Assembly: GCA_024644875.1 (NCBI GenBank)
Contig: JAHEGY010000037.1
Span: 1-40,065 of the forward strand
Direction of reading: 5' to 3'
DNA: 40,065 nucleotides
Source of the DNA: Cyclobacteriaceae bacterium
GTDB lineage: Bacteria > Bacteroidota > Bacteroidia > Cytophagales > Cyclobacteriaceae
This document shows, piece after piece, positions 24,343 to 33,719 of the stretch. Numbering within the stretch: the first letter of the stretch is position 1; every line of letters begins with the position of its first letter. The notes below the pieces were generated by a model. It worked only from the letters and a program-made list of their open reading frames with translations, was not told the DNA's origin and ran no database searches. Both the position numbers and the translations under genes were made by a program.

Positions 24343-25440
24343 TTATATTGTTATTCCTATCCCCCATTCAGAATGATCAGCCTTCGCAAAATGTGTAATG
24401 AATCCATAATGCAGATATACATTTTTTCCGAAATAAAATTTGAGTGCTATGCGCTGATATACTATTTTATCTGTTTTATAAGGACGATAAATGTAAAATC
24501 CAAGCTGTGTCAGGAGTGAGATATTATTCATTTTTAACTCGTGACCGGCGATTAACCCAACTCTTTTATGATCAAGTGTATTGGGATCTAGATCTCCCTG
24601 CCTCATTTCTTCTTTTAAAGCATTGTTACTGAATCCGTCCAATCCCGCATTGATAATGCTTATTTTCGATACTTGCTTATTTACGTAAAAAGTAAGCACA
24701 TAGACGGAAAAATACGGGCCACCAATTGGCGGAATTTTCTTTAATCCATAACTGAAATTAATATTATATTTTAATCTCTTATCCCAGGTATAATTTTCAT
24801 CAACAGGCAAGTATTCAGGTGTAATACTATTAAGACGATAGGTGCAACCCAAATTAGCTGAAACGATATTGATCCCTTTATTGGGTTGAGTTAAAGCGGC
24901 CACTGAGAAATGAGAAAGCGTCAATGCCCCGGTTATTTTCCACCTCTCTGTGAGTTTATAATTCAATCCCAAACGTAATTGCATATCATTCGTGACAGGC
25001 CCTCCAACCCCTATATTCTGATTATTTGTTTCACGATCATAGGGTTTTGTATGAAATCCAATGCCCGTACCGATCTTTAAAAGGGCCTCAAATTTCCTGG
25101 TTCTTTTTAAAATAAAATCCATATAAAAAGTCCCGGCAAAAGACTCTCCGAGCATATCATTACCATAGTTGAAATATGAAAAAGCAAAACCAACATCAGG
25201 ATATTTAAAGACCGATTCCCATACCTGATTTCCATAGGTATTTTTATTGATCAAAACTTCAGCCCCGGTAGTGATTCCCTGTGAGATATGTCCCATATAC
25301 CGGTCATGCTTGACAACAAATCCCGTAAACATATTGGCCCCTACCGAATAAGTGTATTTTGGAGTCTTTTTTACAGACTGAGCAAATGCCTTGCTAAATA
25401 GACTAAAAAAGCAGAATATTGCGAGCAGAGAATATTTCAA
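24343..25440 (-). CDS. PagL-like lipid A deacylase (acyloxyacyl hydrolase family)
   Basis: This is a 365-residue outer-membrane beta-barrel candidate with a signal peptide (SLLAIFCFFSLFSKAFAQ). The block ITGALTLSHFSVAALTQPNK matches the PagL active-site strand, with H177 and S179 as candidate catalytic residues; GTGIGFHTKPYDR is another family block. PagL removes an ester-linked acyl chain from lipid A. The acid of the PagL triad, expected about 12 residues after the serine, is N191 here, and the residue after the serine is V, not N. The start must be TTG at 25440, because an in-frame TGA lies six codons upstream and no ATG precedes the signal. It forms an operon with the GIN lipoprotein. Confidence 0.78.
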   Translation of the reverse strand: MKYSLLAIFCFFSLFSKAFAQSVKKTPKYTYSVGANMFTGFVVKHDRYMGHISQGITTGAEVLINKNTYGNQVWESVFKYPDVGFAFSYFNYGNDMLGESFAGTFYMDFILKRTRKFEALLKIGTGIGFHTKPYDRETNNQNIGVGGPVTNDMQLRLGLNYKLTERWKITGALTLSHFSVAALTQPNKGINIVSANLGCTYRLNSITPEYLPVDENYTWDKRLKYNINFSYGLKKIPPIGGPYFSVYVLTFYVNKQVSKISIINAGLDGFSNNALKEEMRQGDLDPNTLDHKRVGLIAGHELKMNNISLLTQLGFYIYRPYKTDKIVYQRIALKFYFGKNVYLHYGFITHFAKADHSEWGIGITI

Positions 25441-25487
25441 AATTCCAGATTCATTTCAGGCTACTAATTTAAGATAATTTTTCTTTT

Positions 25488-26177
25488 ATGTCATTGAAAG
25501 GTAAAATTGCTATTGTTACAGGTTGTTCTAAAGGAATAGGTCTTTCCACTACAATATCATTGTTAAACAAGGGCGTGAAAGTGGCTGGCTGGAGCAGGAC
25601 TCCACCCCCTTTGGCACATGAAGAATTTACACATTTTCAAACGGATGTTGCAATTTATAAATCTGTGCAAAAATCTTTTCAGGAAACTATACTCAAATAT
25701 GGCCAGGCCGATATACTGATAAACAATGCCGGCTTAGGATATGTCTCTGAGTTTGAAGAACTGGAACCGGCTAAATGGCTTCAAATGTTTGACGTTAATG
25801 TTCATGGCATGTATTATTGCTCAAGAGTGGTAGTTCCTGGGATGAAGCAGAAAGGATCCGGTCACATCGTGAATATCGGTTCTATAGCCGGAACCACAGC
25901 GGTTAAAAATATGGTCGGTTATGCTGCCACGAAACATGCCGTAACCGGAATGTCGCATTCCCTGTTTATGGAATTACGGGAATTTGGGATCAAGGTAACA
26001 TGTATCTATCCCGGTTCAGTAAAAACCAGTTTTTTCGATAATATAGATGAAATCGATGCCCATGACAACATGATGAATCCGGAAGATATCACAGGCACTA
26101 TTATGCATGTCCTGGAATCTACGGGCAATTATCACCATGTGGATATTGAAGTGCGTCCTTTAAAACCAAAAGGCTAA
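25488..26177 (+). CDS. Short-chain dehydrogenase/reductase
   Basis: This is an NAD(P)-dependent oxidoreductase of 229 residues with the classical SDR layout: TGCSKGIG cofactor loop (11-18), NNAGLG, a catalytic serine in NIGSIAGTTA, and Y145-x3-K149 in GYAATKHAV. The segment after beta-2 (WSRT) has an arginine, suggesting possible NADP preference. It is divergent from the PagL-like gene and only 38 nt before gldA on the same strand. Substrate is unknown. Confidence 0.92.
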   Translation: MSLKGKIAIVTGCSKGIGLSTTISLLNKGVKVAGWSRTPPPLAHEEFTHFQTDVAIYKSVQKSFQETILKYGQADILINNAGLGYVSEFEELEPAKWLQMFDVNVHGMYYCSRVVVPGMKQKGSGHIVNIGSIAGTTAVKNMVGYAATKHAVTGMSHSLFMELREFGIKVTCIYPGSVKTSFFDNIDEIDAHDNMMNPEDITGTIMHVLESTGNYHHVDIEVRPLKPKG

Positions 26178-26215
26178 TTTGATAAAAATTTTGTATTTTC
26201 ACCATTATTACAAGT

Positions 26216-27145
26216 ATGTCGGTTGAAGTAGTAAATCTGACTAAAATATTTAACCAGCAAAAGGCTGTAAACGACATTACCTTCTCCGTAAGGAAGGGAG
26301 AGATCCTTGGCTTTTTAGGGCCTAATGGTGCTGGAAAATCTACAACCATGAAGATGGCAACCACCTATTTGCCTCCAACTTCCGGTAGCGTATTAATTAA
26401 TGGAATTGACGTGATAAAAGATCCCCTGTCAGTCAGAAAAATTATTGGTTATTTGCCGGAACACAATCCTTTATACCTGGATATGTATATAAAGGAATAT
26501 CTTGAATTTGTAGCTTCATTGCATGGGATCAAAGGAAAATTACTAAAATCAAAAATTCAGGATATCATAGCGATGACTGGTCTTGAACTGGAAAAAAGAA
26601 AAAAAATAGGCCAATTATCGAAAGGCTACAGACAACGTGTTGGCCTGGCACAGGCCATGATCCATGATCCGGAAGTCTTGATATTAGATGAACCGACTTC
26701 AGGACTGGATCCTAACCAGATTGTTGAGATCAGGGAATTGATCAAGGATTTCAGCAAACAGAAAACTGTGATATTCTCAACACATATCATGCAGGAGGTC
26801 CAGGCAATGTGCGACAGGGTAGTTATTATTGACCGGGGAGAGATTGTAGCAGATGATAAAGTGGAAAACCTGAAGGGTAAACCTTCAGATCAACAAGTGG
26901 TTACCGTTGAGTTTGAAGTTGCCCCCGATATAGATATTTTCAAAAATATAAAAGGTATCCGTAACCTGGAACGTGAAGGAAATAAAGTTAAGATCTTTGT
27001 TGATCCTGACATGGATATCAGAAGCGATATTTTCAAGCTGGCCAGCGAGAAAAATCTTTCGTTGATTGGTTTACAAAAAGAGGATGCCTCGTTGGAAAAT
27101 ATATTTCAACAACTCACTAAAGACAATATTAAGGAACCGGAATAA
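26216..27145 (+). CDS. gldA: ABC transporter ATPase, gliding-associated GldA
   Basis: This is the ATPase of the Gld-type ABC transporter. The 309-residue product has Walker A GPNGAGKST (35-43), the signature LSKGYRQR, Walker B VLILDEPTSGLD and an FSTHIMQE H-loop, followed by a C-terminal extension of about 90 residues. It is followed without a gap by gldF (TAATG overlap) and gldG. In Flavobacterium johnsoniae GldA, GldF and GldG are needed for gliding, but the same module is widespread in non-gliding Bacteroidota and other bacteria, where the substrate is unknown. No other gld genes were found in this window. Confidence 0.9.
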   Translation: MSVEVVNLTKIFNQQKAVNDITFSVRKGEILGFLGPNGAGKSTTMKMATTYLPPTSGSVLINGIDVIKDPLSVRKIIGYLPEHNPLYLDMYIKEYLEFVASLHGIKGKLLKSKIQDIIAMTGLELEKRKKIGQLSKGYRQRVGLAQAMIHDPEVLILDEPTSGLDPNQIVEIRELIKDFSKQKTVIFSTHIMQEVQAMCDRVVIIDRGEIVADDKVENLKGKPSDQQVVTVEFEVAPDIDIFKNIKGIRNLEREGNKVKIFVDPDMDIRSDIFKLASEKNLSLIGLQKEDASLENIFQQLTKDNIKEPE

Positions 27146-27873
27146 TGTATCAGGTATTTAAAAAAGAATTTAATGGCTTTCTGAATTCCTTTGTGGCATA
27201 TATCGCTATATCCGTTTTTCTTGTTGGGATAGGTTTACTCATGTGGGTTTTTCCGGACACCAGTGTCCTGAGCTACGGATTTGCCGACCTCGAGACACTG
27301 TTTACCTTTGGCCCTTATGTATTTATGTTCCTGGTGCCCGCGATCACTATGCGCATGTTTGCTGACGAAAGAAAAAGCGGGACTCTCGAACTATTACTCA
27401 CCAAGCCTTTAACTGACCTGCAAATTATCCTGGGGAAGTATTTTGCCGGATTTCTTCTACTCGTATTTTCACTGATCCCGACATTGTTATATTACTTTTC
27501 TATATATCAGCTGGGAAATCCACCAGGCAATATTGATACTGCGGGGGTTATTGGCTCATACATTGGCTTAATTCTCCTGGGTGGAGTATTCATTTCCATA
27601 GGTGTGTTTGCCTCTTCCCTGACCGACAACCAGATTGTATCATTTATATTTGCACTGTTCTTCTGCTTCATATTTTATTATGGTTTTCAGGCTATTTCCG
27701 GTATTAATATTTGGGGTAAGTATTCAGGCACCCTGGAAGAAATGGGCATACTCTATCACTACAATTATATGAGCAAAGGTCTGATCGACTTAAGAAATGT
27801 AATTTACTTTTTTAGTGTTATCAGCATCATGATAATGCTTACAAAACTAAAACTCAGCAGTAGAAAATGGTAA
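27145..27873 (+). CDS. gldF: ABC transporter permease GldF
   Basis: This 242-residue integral membrane protein of the ABC-2 type has about six hydrophobic segments. The MRMFADERKSGTLELLLTKP loop is characteristic of GldF/NosY-like permeases. It overlaps gldA by one base and gldG by 7 bases, so translation is coupled. It is the membrane partner of GldA. Confidence 0.92.
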   Translation: MYQVFKKEFNGFLNSFVAYIAISVFLVGIGLLMWVFPDTSVLSYGFADLETLFTFGPYVFMFLVPAITMRMFADERKSGTLELLLTKPLTDLQIILGKYFAGFLLLVFSLIPTLLYYFSIYQLGNPPGNIDTAGVIGSYIGLILLGGVFISIGVFASSLTDNQIVSFIFALFFCFIFYYGFQAISGINIWGKYSGTLEEMGILYHYNYMSKGLIDLRNVIYFFSVISIMIMLTKLKLSSRKW

Positions 27874-29555
27874 ACTTTGGAAGTAAAAAGCTGGAAGATC
27901 TCCTGAAGTTCGGGATTGGCATTTTGCTGATCGTAAACTTCAATATTTTCTTTTCAAAGTCTACTGTCCGCTTTGACCTCACTGAAGAGAAAAGATTTAC
28001 CATATCGGATGCCACTATTGAGTTATTGGAGTCCCTTAATGATGTGGTATATGTGGATGTCTACCTGGAAGGAAATTTCCCACCCGGGTTCCAGCGCTTG
28101 CAAAAAGCCGTTCGGCAAACCCTGGATGATTTCAGGGTTTATGCAGGCGATAACGTTCAGTACCGTTTTATTGATCCGGAGGATTTCCAGGGCCAGGAGG
28201 GGAAACAGAACCTGATCCAGTCATTAGGTGAAAAGGGAATACAACCGACAAACCTGTTTGCCAATGAAGACGGGAAACGAACTGAACGATTAATCTTCCC
28301 GGGGGCAGTCATGTCATTCGCAGGAAGTGAAGAAGGTGTAATGCTGTTAAAAGGTAATAAATCTTCACCTCCACAGGAAAGGCTTAATCAATCCATTGAA
28401 GGTATCGAATATGAATTGGCTTCAACCATAAATAGACTGGTAAATATCGACAGGATGAGAGTCGGGCTGATAAAAGGACATGGGGAATTAGATTCACTGG
28501 ATATATATGCCATCAGAAATGAATTATTAAAGAAATACGATGTATTTGATGTGGACCTAAGAAAGAAAAAAGAACTGAGTGGATACGATGCAATAATCCT
28601 GGCCAAACCCAGGCTTTTCTTCAGTGAGCAGGACCTGTATAAGCTGGATCAGTTTATAATGAATGGCGGGAAGGCCATAATGCTGTTGGATATGCTTGAT
28701 GTGAATCTCGATAGTATTAATAGTGAGGGAACCATAGGATATCCACTAAAGACAAACCTTGACAATCTATTGTTCAAATATGGTGTCCGGATCAATAAGG
28801 ATTATTTGCTGGACCTGTCTTCCGGAGGTTTCCCGGTTGTGGTAGGAAATATGGGAAATGATCCGCAGGTCCAGATGATGCCATGGCCATTTTACCCTGT
28901 TGTAAATCAGTTTTCTGATCATCCCATCGTAAGGAATCTGGATGCAGTTTATTTAAAATTTACCAGTTCTATAGATACTGTCAGGTCTGATAATGTGAAA
29001 AAGACCCCATTAATGTTTTCCTCGGCATATACAAAAACCGTTACATCACCAGTCAGGATCAGTTTGAATGACCTGAGAAAAGAAATGTCACCTGAAATTT
29101 TTAATCAGGGATCGAAACCACTGGCCTACCTCCTGGAAGGTGAATTCACATCGGTTTTTAAAAATAGGTTTATACCTGAAGGATTTGAGAAATCCTTGTT
29201 CAAGGATCAGAGCCCGAAAACAGCCATTATTATCTGTGCTGATGGTGACTTGTTTAAAAATGAAATAAATCCAAAAACAAATGTGCCTTTTGACTTGGGT
29301 TATGATCCATACCTGCAGGCTGAATTTGCCAACAAAGATTTTATAATCAATGGTTTATCCTATCTGATAGATGAGAACAACCTCATATTAACCAGGAATA
29401 AAGAAATAATGATCCGTCCGCTTGACAAAATAAAGGCAGAGGAACAAAAGCTAAAATGGCAAATCATAAACCTGCTGGTTCCCATAATTGCTATTGTACT
29501 ATACGGTTTTCTGAGGCATTATCATCGTATGCGGAAATATTCAACAAAGATTTAA
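27867..29555 (+). CDS. gldG: GldG, periplasmic component of GldAFG transporter
   Basis: The 562-residue product has an N-terminal membrane segment (LLIVNFNIFFS), a large extracytoplasmic region with the RFDLTEEKRFTISD start typical of GldG, a GHGELDS motif in the ABC_transp_aux-like domain, and a C-terminal membrane helix (LLVPIIAIVLYGFL). It overlaps gldF by 7 nt and ends 3 nt before the DUF4340 gene. The length matches GldG of Bacteroidota. Confidence 0.9.
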   Translation: MVNFGSKKLEDLLKFGIGILLIVNFNIFFSKSTVRFDLTEEKRFTISDATIELLESLNDVVYVDVYLEGNFPPGFQRLQKAVRQTLDDFRVYAGDNVQYRFIDPEDFQGQEGKQNLIQSLGEKGIQPTNLFANEDGKRTERLIFPGAVMSFAGSEEGVMLLKGNKSSPPQERLNQSIEGIEYELASTINRLVNIDRMRVGLIKGHGELDSLDIYAIRNELLKKYDVFDVDLRKKKELSGYDAIILAKPRLFFSEQDLYKLDQFIMNGGKAIMLLDMLDVNLDSINSEGTIGYPLKTNLDNLLFKYGVRINKDYLLDLSSGGFPVVVGNMGNDPQVQMMPWPFYPVVNQFSDHPIVRNLDAVYLKFTSSIDTVRSDNVKKTPLMFSSAYTKTVTSPVRISLNDLRKEMSPEIFNQGSKPLAYLLEGEFTSVFKNRFIPEGFEKSLFKDQSPKTAIIICADGDLFKNEINPKTNVPFDLGYDPYLQAEFANKDFIINGLSYLIDENNLILTRNKEIMIRPLDKIKAEEQKLKWQIINLLVPIIAIVLYGFLRHYHRMRKYSTKI

Positions 29556-29558
29556 TCA

Positions 29559-30497
29559 ATGCATAGAAGAAAGAATTTTATATTGCTAATAATATTTTTG
29601 ATCTTGCTGGGATGGACAGTGGTTTATATTAATCTTGAACAAAAACAGGAAGGCCTTTCAATTGATGAATTGAAATTTTCAGTAACGGATACTGCAGCAC
29701 TTGATCAGATAATTATTACTGGCAATGAATTCACCAATGTTCTATCCAAAGGATCAGGAGAGTGGAAAGTAAATGATACCTATTCCCTGGATCCATCAAT
29801 GCACAAGGTACTCATGTCGGTGCTTAACCAGGTAAGGGTAAAAAGAACTGTTCCCAAGACCGATCTTAAAAAAATTTCTGAGGATATATTAAATAATGGT
29901 TTCAAAATAGAAATTATAAGCTCATCGGAACGTAATCGTGTTTTCTATGCAGGAGGAAATGGCATTTCTCTTTCATATTTTATGGGAGAAGACGAAGTAC
30001 CTTATATTGTTCATTTACCAGGTTATGAAAGCTACGTTACAGGAATATTTGAAGTGGCTGAAAATGACTGGCGGGATCGTTTGATTTTTAAGACCTCATG
30101 GCTCGGTATTAAATCACTGGACCTGTTTTATCCGGGCAACACTACCCATAACATCAGCATAAGGGCAGAAAACAATTTATACACTGTTACAGGGATTACT
30201 CAATTGGACACGGCCCGTTTAATGGGATTTCTGGATAAGATCAGTTATTTCTATACTGACCAATATATCGACGCTGGCCAGGTGGAAGCATACGATAGTT
30301 TGAAAAAAACGAAACCTTTTGCACTCTTTGAAGTTAATTCACTAGGAATGGAGGAACCTGTTAAAATAAAATTTTATCCCCAGATCCCAGATGATAATGT
30401 GATTATGGGAGTACTAAAGGATGAACAGATGTGCTTATTCTCATCAAACAGGTTAGAACCGATATTTATAAAGCGGGATGATCTGGCTGTCAGGTAA
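29559..30497 (+). CDS. DUF4340 domain protein
   Basis: This 312-residue protein has one N-terminal membrane anchor (FILLIIFLILLGWTVVYI) and an extracytoplasmic region. The DLKKISEDILNNGFKIEI and VAENDWRDRLIF blocks fit DUF4340. DUF4340 proteins are commonly encoded next to GldG-like ABC components, and here the gene follows gldG by 3 nt, so it is likely a fourth subunit or accessory of that transporter. Its molecular function is not known. Confidence 0.82.
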   Translation: MHRRKNFILLIIFLILLGWTVVYINLEQKQEGLSIDELKFSVTDTAALDQIIITGNEFTNVLSKGSGEWKVNDTYSLDPSMHKVLMSVLNQVRVKRTVPKTDLKKISEDILNNGFKIEIISSSERNRVFYAGGNGISLSYFMGEDEVPYIVHLPGYESYVTGIFEVAENDWRDRLIFKTSWLGIKSLDLFYPGNTTHNISIRAENNLYTVTGITQLDTARLMGFLDKISYFYTDQYIDAGQVEAYDSLKKTKPFALFEVNSLGMEEPVKIKFYPQIPDDNVIMGVLKDEQMCLFSSNRLEPIFIKRDDLAVR

Positions 30498-30520
30498 ATC
30501 TCCCGGAGAAAAATAATAAT

Positions 30521-30958
30521 ATGAAACATATAAAACTAGTACTGTTTTTATTCGTGATTAGCATGGCCACCTATTCAAATATAAAGGCTGAGGAGGGAGA
30601 GATAGGCATCACAATCAAGGGAATTGAAAATAAGGGTGGAGTTATGATGATTGCACTCTTCAATGAGGATGATGAATTTCTAAAAACTCCATCATATTAT
30701 CAGGAGGTGGTTGTATCCGAAGAGACGGAGATAGAAGTGGTGTTCAAAGACATTCCTTACCAAAGATATGCTATAAGTATTTATCATGATTTAAATGAAA
30801 ATGGTGAGCTGGATTCGAATATGATCAGGATCCCAAAAGAACCTATCGGGTTCTCTAATGGTTATTTCCCTAAGTTTGGCCCGCCAAAATTCAAAAACGC
30901 AGCCTTTGATCTGAATCAGCAAGATATCAGATTGGCGGTTAATTTAAGATCTTATTAA
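30521..30958 (+). CDS. DUF2141 domain secreted protein
   Basis: This small exported protein of 145 residues has a signal peptide (LVLFLFVISMATYSNIKA), then IGITIKGIENKGGVMMIALF and AISIYHDLNENGELD, the hallmark blocks of DUF2141. The fold is probably a beta-sandwich. Function is unknown. It is 23 nt after the DUF4340 gene and may share the transcript. Confidence 0.85.
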   Translation: MKHIKLVLFLFVISMATYSNIKAEEGEIGITIKGIENKGGVMMIALFNEDDEFLKTPSYYQEVVVSEETEIEVVFKDIPYQRYAISIYHDLNENGELDSNMIRIPKEPIGFSNGYFPKFGPPKFKNAAFDLNQQDIRLAVNLRSY

Positions 30959-31055
30959 TACCTTGGAACTGAAATACTAATCTGCGTAATAAGTAAAAAA
31001 TTTCAATATTTTCTTCTCAATTTATTATCTTACAATTATTTAGGATCTAATAATT

Positions 31056-31766
31056 ATGAAAAGAAAAAATATATATAGATCTGATGAAAGAGGTTTTGCC
31101 AATCATGGATGGCTTAAGACACATCATATGTTCAGTTTTGCAAATTACTATGATGTAGATAGAATGGGTTTCGGTGTTTTAAGGGTTCTGAATGATGATA
31201 TCGTTGAACCTGGCATGGGTTTTGGGACACACCCACATGATAATATGGAAATAATTTCCATTCCATTGAAAGGAATAATGGCCCATAAAGATAGCCAGGG
31301 TAATGAATCAACAATAAAGGCAGGAGATATTCAGGTTATGTCAGCCGGGACAGGATTAACACATTCTGAATATAATTTCTCAAAAGAAATGGATTTGAAT
31401 TTCCTTCAGATCTGGATTTTTCCAAAAACATACAACATAGCCCCCAGTTATGAAGAAAAAACCTTTCATTACCCAAAAGATAAATGGGTCCTTGTTGCCA
31501 GTCCTGACAAGTCGCAGAACAGTCTTCCCATAAACCAGGATTGTTATTTATACCTTGGGAAATTCTCAAAAAATAATTCTGTACGATACACAAGAAAATC
31601 CAATTCAAATGGACTTTTTGTTTTTATTGTTGAAGGAAAGGCAACCATCGAACATGAATCCCTGCATAAACGGGACGCTATTGGAATTGAGAATCCTGAA
31701 GAAATCAGTATTGACCTGGAAGAAGATTCATTTATTCTGTTAATTGACCTGCCAATGGACAGATAG
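31056..31766 (+). CDS. Pirin family protein (YhhW-like)
   Basis: This bicupin has 236 residues. The N-terminal cupin has the metal ligands H59 and H61 (FGTHPHDN) and H103 and E105 (GLTHSE), spaced as in pirin and the quercetinase YhhW. The C-terminal cupin lacks such residues. E. coli YhhW has quercetin 2,3-dioxygenase activity in vitro; the role in the cell is unclear. It appears to be a single-gene unit. Confidence 0.92.
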   Translation: MKRKNIYRSDERGFANHGWLKTHHMFSFANYYDVDRMGFGVLRVLNDDIVEPGMGFGTHPHDNMEIISIPLKGIMAHKDSQGNESTIKAGDIQVMSAGTGLTHSEYNFSKEMDLNFLQIWIFPKTYNIAPSYEEKTFHYPKDKWVLVASPDKSQNSLPINQDCYLYLGKFSKNNSVRYTRKSNSNGLFVFIVEGKATIEHESLHKRDAIGIENPEEISIDLEEDSFILLIDLPMDR

Positions 31767-31786
31767 GAGGTTGAAAGGTGTAATAA

Positions 31787-32761
31787 TTATTTGGTTCTTT
31801 CAATAGTAAATTGAACCAGATCAATGAGTGATCTTTTGTAGACAGAATCCTTAAAATTATCTAATATCTTCAAGGCTTCCTGCTGATAATTAGTCATTTG
31901 CTCAATGGCATACTGAATACCCCCTGAATTTTTCACATATTGAATAATCTCGTTAACAGCCTTCTTTTTATGGCTTTTATTCTTGATTTTATAGATGATT
32001 TCTTTCTTTTCAAGCCAGGATGATTTTTGCAATGCATGGATCAGGGGCAGGGTCATTTTCTTTTCTTTAATATCTATGCCCAAAGGTTTACCGATTTCAA
32101 GGTCGCCATAGTCAAAGAGGTCATCCTTGATCTGAAAGGCCATACCCACATTCTCTCCAAATGATTTCATCAGCTTGACGGATTCATCATCCGCGCCTCC
32201 TGAAGCTGCACCTACAGCACAGCAGGAAGCAATCAAAGAAGCTGTTTTCTGTCTTATTATATCGTAATAAACCTGTTCTGTAATATCCAGATTCCTGGCC
32301 TTCTCCATTTGCAGCAATTCTCCCTCACTCATTTCGCGAACGGCATCAGAAACGATCTTCAGCAAATCATAATCTTCATTATTGATAGATAATAACAATC
32401 CCCTGGATAAAAGATAATCTCCTACGAGAACGGCAATCTTGTTCTTCCATAATGCATTTATTGAGAAAAATCCCCGCCGAAACATGGAATCATCGACAAC
32501 GTCATCATGTACCAGTGTGGCTGTATGAAGTAATTCAATCAATGATGCGCCCCTGTAACTTGTTTCTGTAATCTGGCCTGCCACCCCTGAAGATAAAAAA
32601 ACGAACATGGGCCTCATTTGCTTCCCCTTCCGCTTAACAATATAAGTCATTATCCTGTCAAGGAGCATCACCTTGCTTTTCATTGAATTGTAGAACTTCT
32701 TCTCGAAGCTTTCCATTTCAGCAGCAATGGGAGATTGTATTTCCTTAATGGTTAACGGCAT
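31787..32761 (-). CDS. trans-Polyprenyl diphosphate synthase
   Basis: The enzyme adds isopentenyl diphosphate units to make the long isoprenoid chain of menaquinone (Bacteroidota) or a related carrier. From ATG 32761 the protein is 324 residues; an in-frame TTG lies 9 codons earlier. The first aspartate motif DDVVD (86-90) and second KDDLFDYGD motif are intact, with the GKQMRP block before them. Small residues upstream of the first motif fit a long-chain product, but the length cannot be fixed by eye. Octaprenyl or heptaprenyl synthase (ispB/hepT) are possible names. It is divergent from the alpha/beta hydrolase. Confidence 0.9.
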   Translation of the reverse strand: MPLTIKEIQSPIAAEMESFEKKFYNSMKSKVMLLDRIMTYIVKRKGKQMRPMFVFLSSGVAGQITETSYRGASLIELLHTATLVHDDVVDDSMFRRGFFSINALWKNKIAVLVGDYLLSRGLLLSINNEDYDLLKIVSDAVREMSEGELLQMEKARNLDITEQVYYDIIRQKTASLIASCCAVGAASGGADDESVKLMKSFGENVGMAFQIKDDLFDYGDLEIGKPLGIDIKEKKMTLPLIHALQKSSWLEKKEIIYKIKNKSHKKKAVNEIIQYVKNSGGIQYAIEQMTNYQQEALKILDNFKDSVYKRSLIDLVQFTIERTK

Positions 32762-32801
32762 TTGAAAAAATCCTATACAAGTATACAATCTAAAAGTTCA
32801 T

Positions 32802-33719
32802 ATGCAAAGTTTAAAATTTTATAATTGTAATGAAAATCTTGAAATAGAACTCAACATGGAAAATATTCAAAAGCTGGATCAAGTTATTCTGGAATCAAAG
32901 TATAAAAACAGGCCATTTTCGCTGGATGTAACGTACAGGCAGGATGGTTTGCCTAAACCAATAATTCTCCATATCCATGGATTCAAGGGATTTAAGGATT
33001 GGGGATATTTTAATCAACTAGCTGATTTTGCAGCTGGAAATGGATTTGTCTTTATAAAAATGAATTTTTCCCACAATGGTACAACCCCGGATGACCCATT
33101 GGATTTTATTGATCTTGAAGCTTTTGGATCTAATAATTTCTCAATTGAACAGAGCGATATCGGAACAGTTATCGATTATGTCTTTTCAGATGATTTCATG
33201 CTGCATGAAAATGAATTGGACCTGGGAAGGTTCTATCTTACCGGACATAGCCGGGGAGGTGCAGCGGTAATTTTAAAGGGATATCATGATAAAAGGGTAA
33301 AAGGTGTTGCTTCCTGGGCAGGGATAAACAACCTGTCCAGCCATTTCAGCATGAATGAAATTGATGAATGGAAAGAAAAGGGTGTTATTTATATTGAAAA
33401 CAGTCGGACAAAACAACATATGCCCCTCTATTATCAACTTGTTGAAGATTATGAGAAAAATAAAGACTTCTTGAATTTGCCACATGCCATAAAAAATTTT
33501 ATGAAGCCTTTGTGTATAATACATGGCTCGGAAGATCCTACGGTACCGGTACGTGTTGCCTATCTTACTCAAAAATGGAATCCGAATATTGAATTACATA
33601 TTATCGAAGGAGCCGACCACGTATTTAATGGTGGTCATCCCTGGACAAGTCAGGAATTACCGGAAAATGCTACTACTGTCATGAATTTAACATTGGATTT
33701 CTTTAATTCATTAAAGTGA
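32802..33719 (+). CDS. Alpha/beta hydrolase
   Basis: This 305-residue soluble hydrolase has the oxyanion strand HIHGFKGFKDWG, nucleophile elbow GHSRGG (S150), acid in GSEDPTVP and catalytic histidine in GADHVFNGG, so a complete triad is present. It resembles prolyl-oligopeptidase-like or acetyl-esterase alpha/beta hydrolases. The start may instead be the in-frame ATG at 32856. No signal peptide is visible, so a cytoplasmic role is likely. Substrate is unknown. Confidence 0.87.
   Translation: MQSLKFYNCNENLEIELNMENIQKLDQVILESKYKNRPFSLDVTYRQDGLPKPIILHIHGFKGFKDWGYFNQLADFAAGNGFVFIKMNFSHNGTTPDDPLDFIDLEAFGSNNFSIEQSDIGTVIDYVFSDDFMLHENELDLGRFYLTGHSRGGAAVILKGYHDKRVKGVASWAGINNLSSHFSMNEIDEWKEKGVIYIENSRTKQHMPLYYQLVEDYEKNKDFLNLPHAIKNFMKPLCIIHGSEDPTVPVRVAYLTQKWNPNIELHIIEGADHVFNGGHPWTSQELPENATTVMNLTLDFFNSLK

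Noticed and set aside
25450-25475. ATG near 25465 on the minus strand as an alternative start for the PagL-like gene.
   Set aside because: It is in a different frame and runs into a stop at the TTG start; the only in-frame option without a stop is TTG 25440 or a rare ATT one codon earlier.
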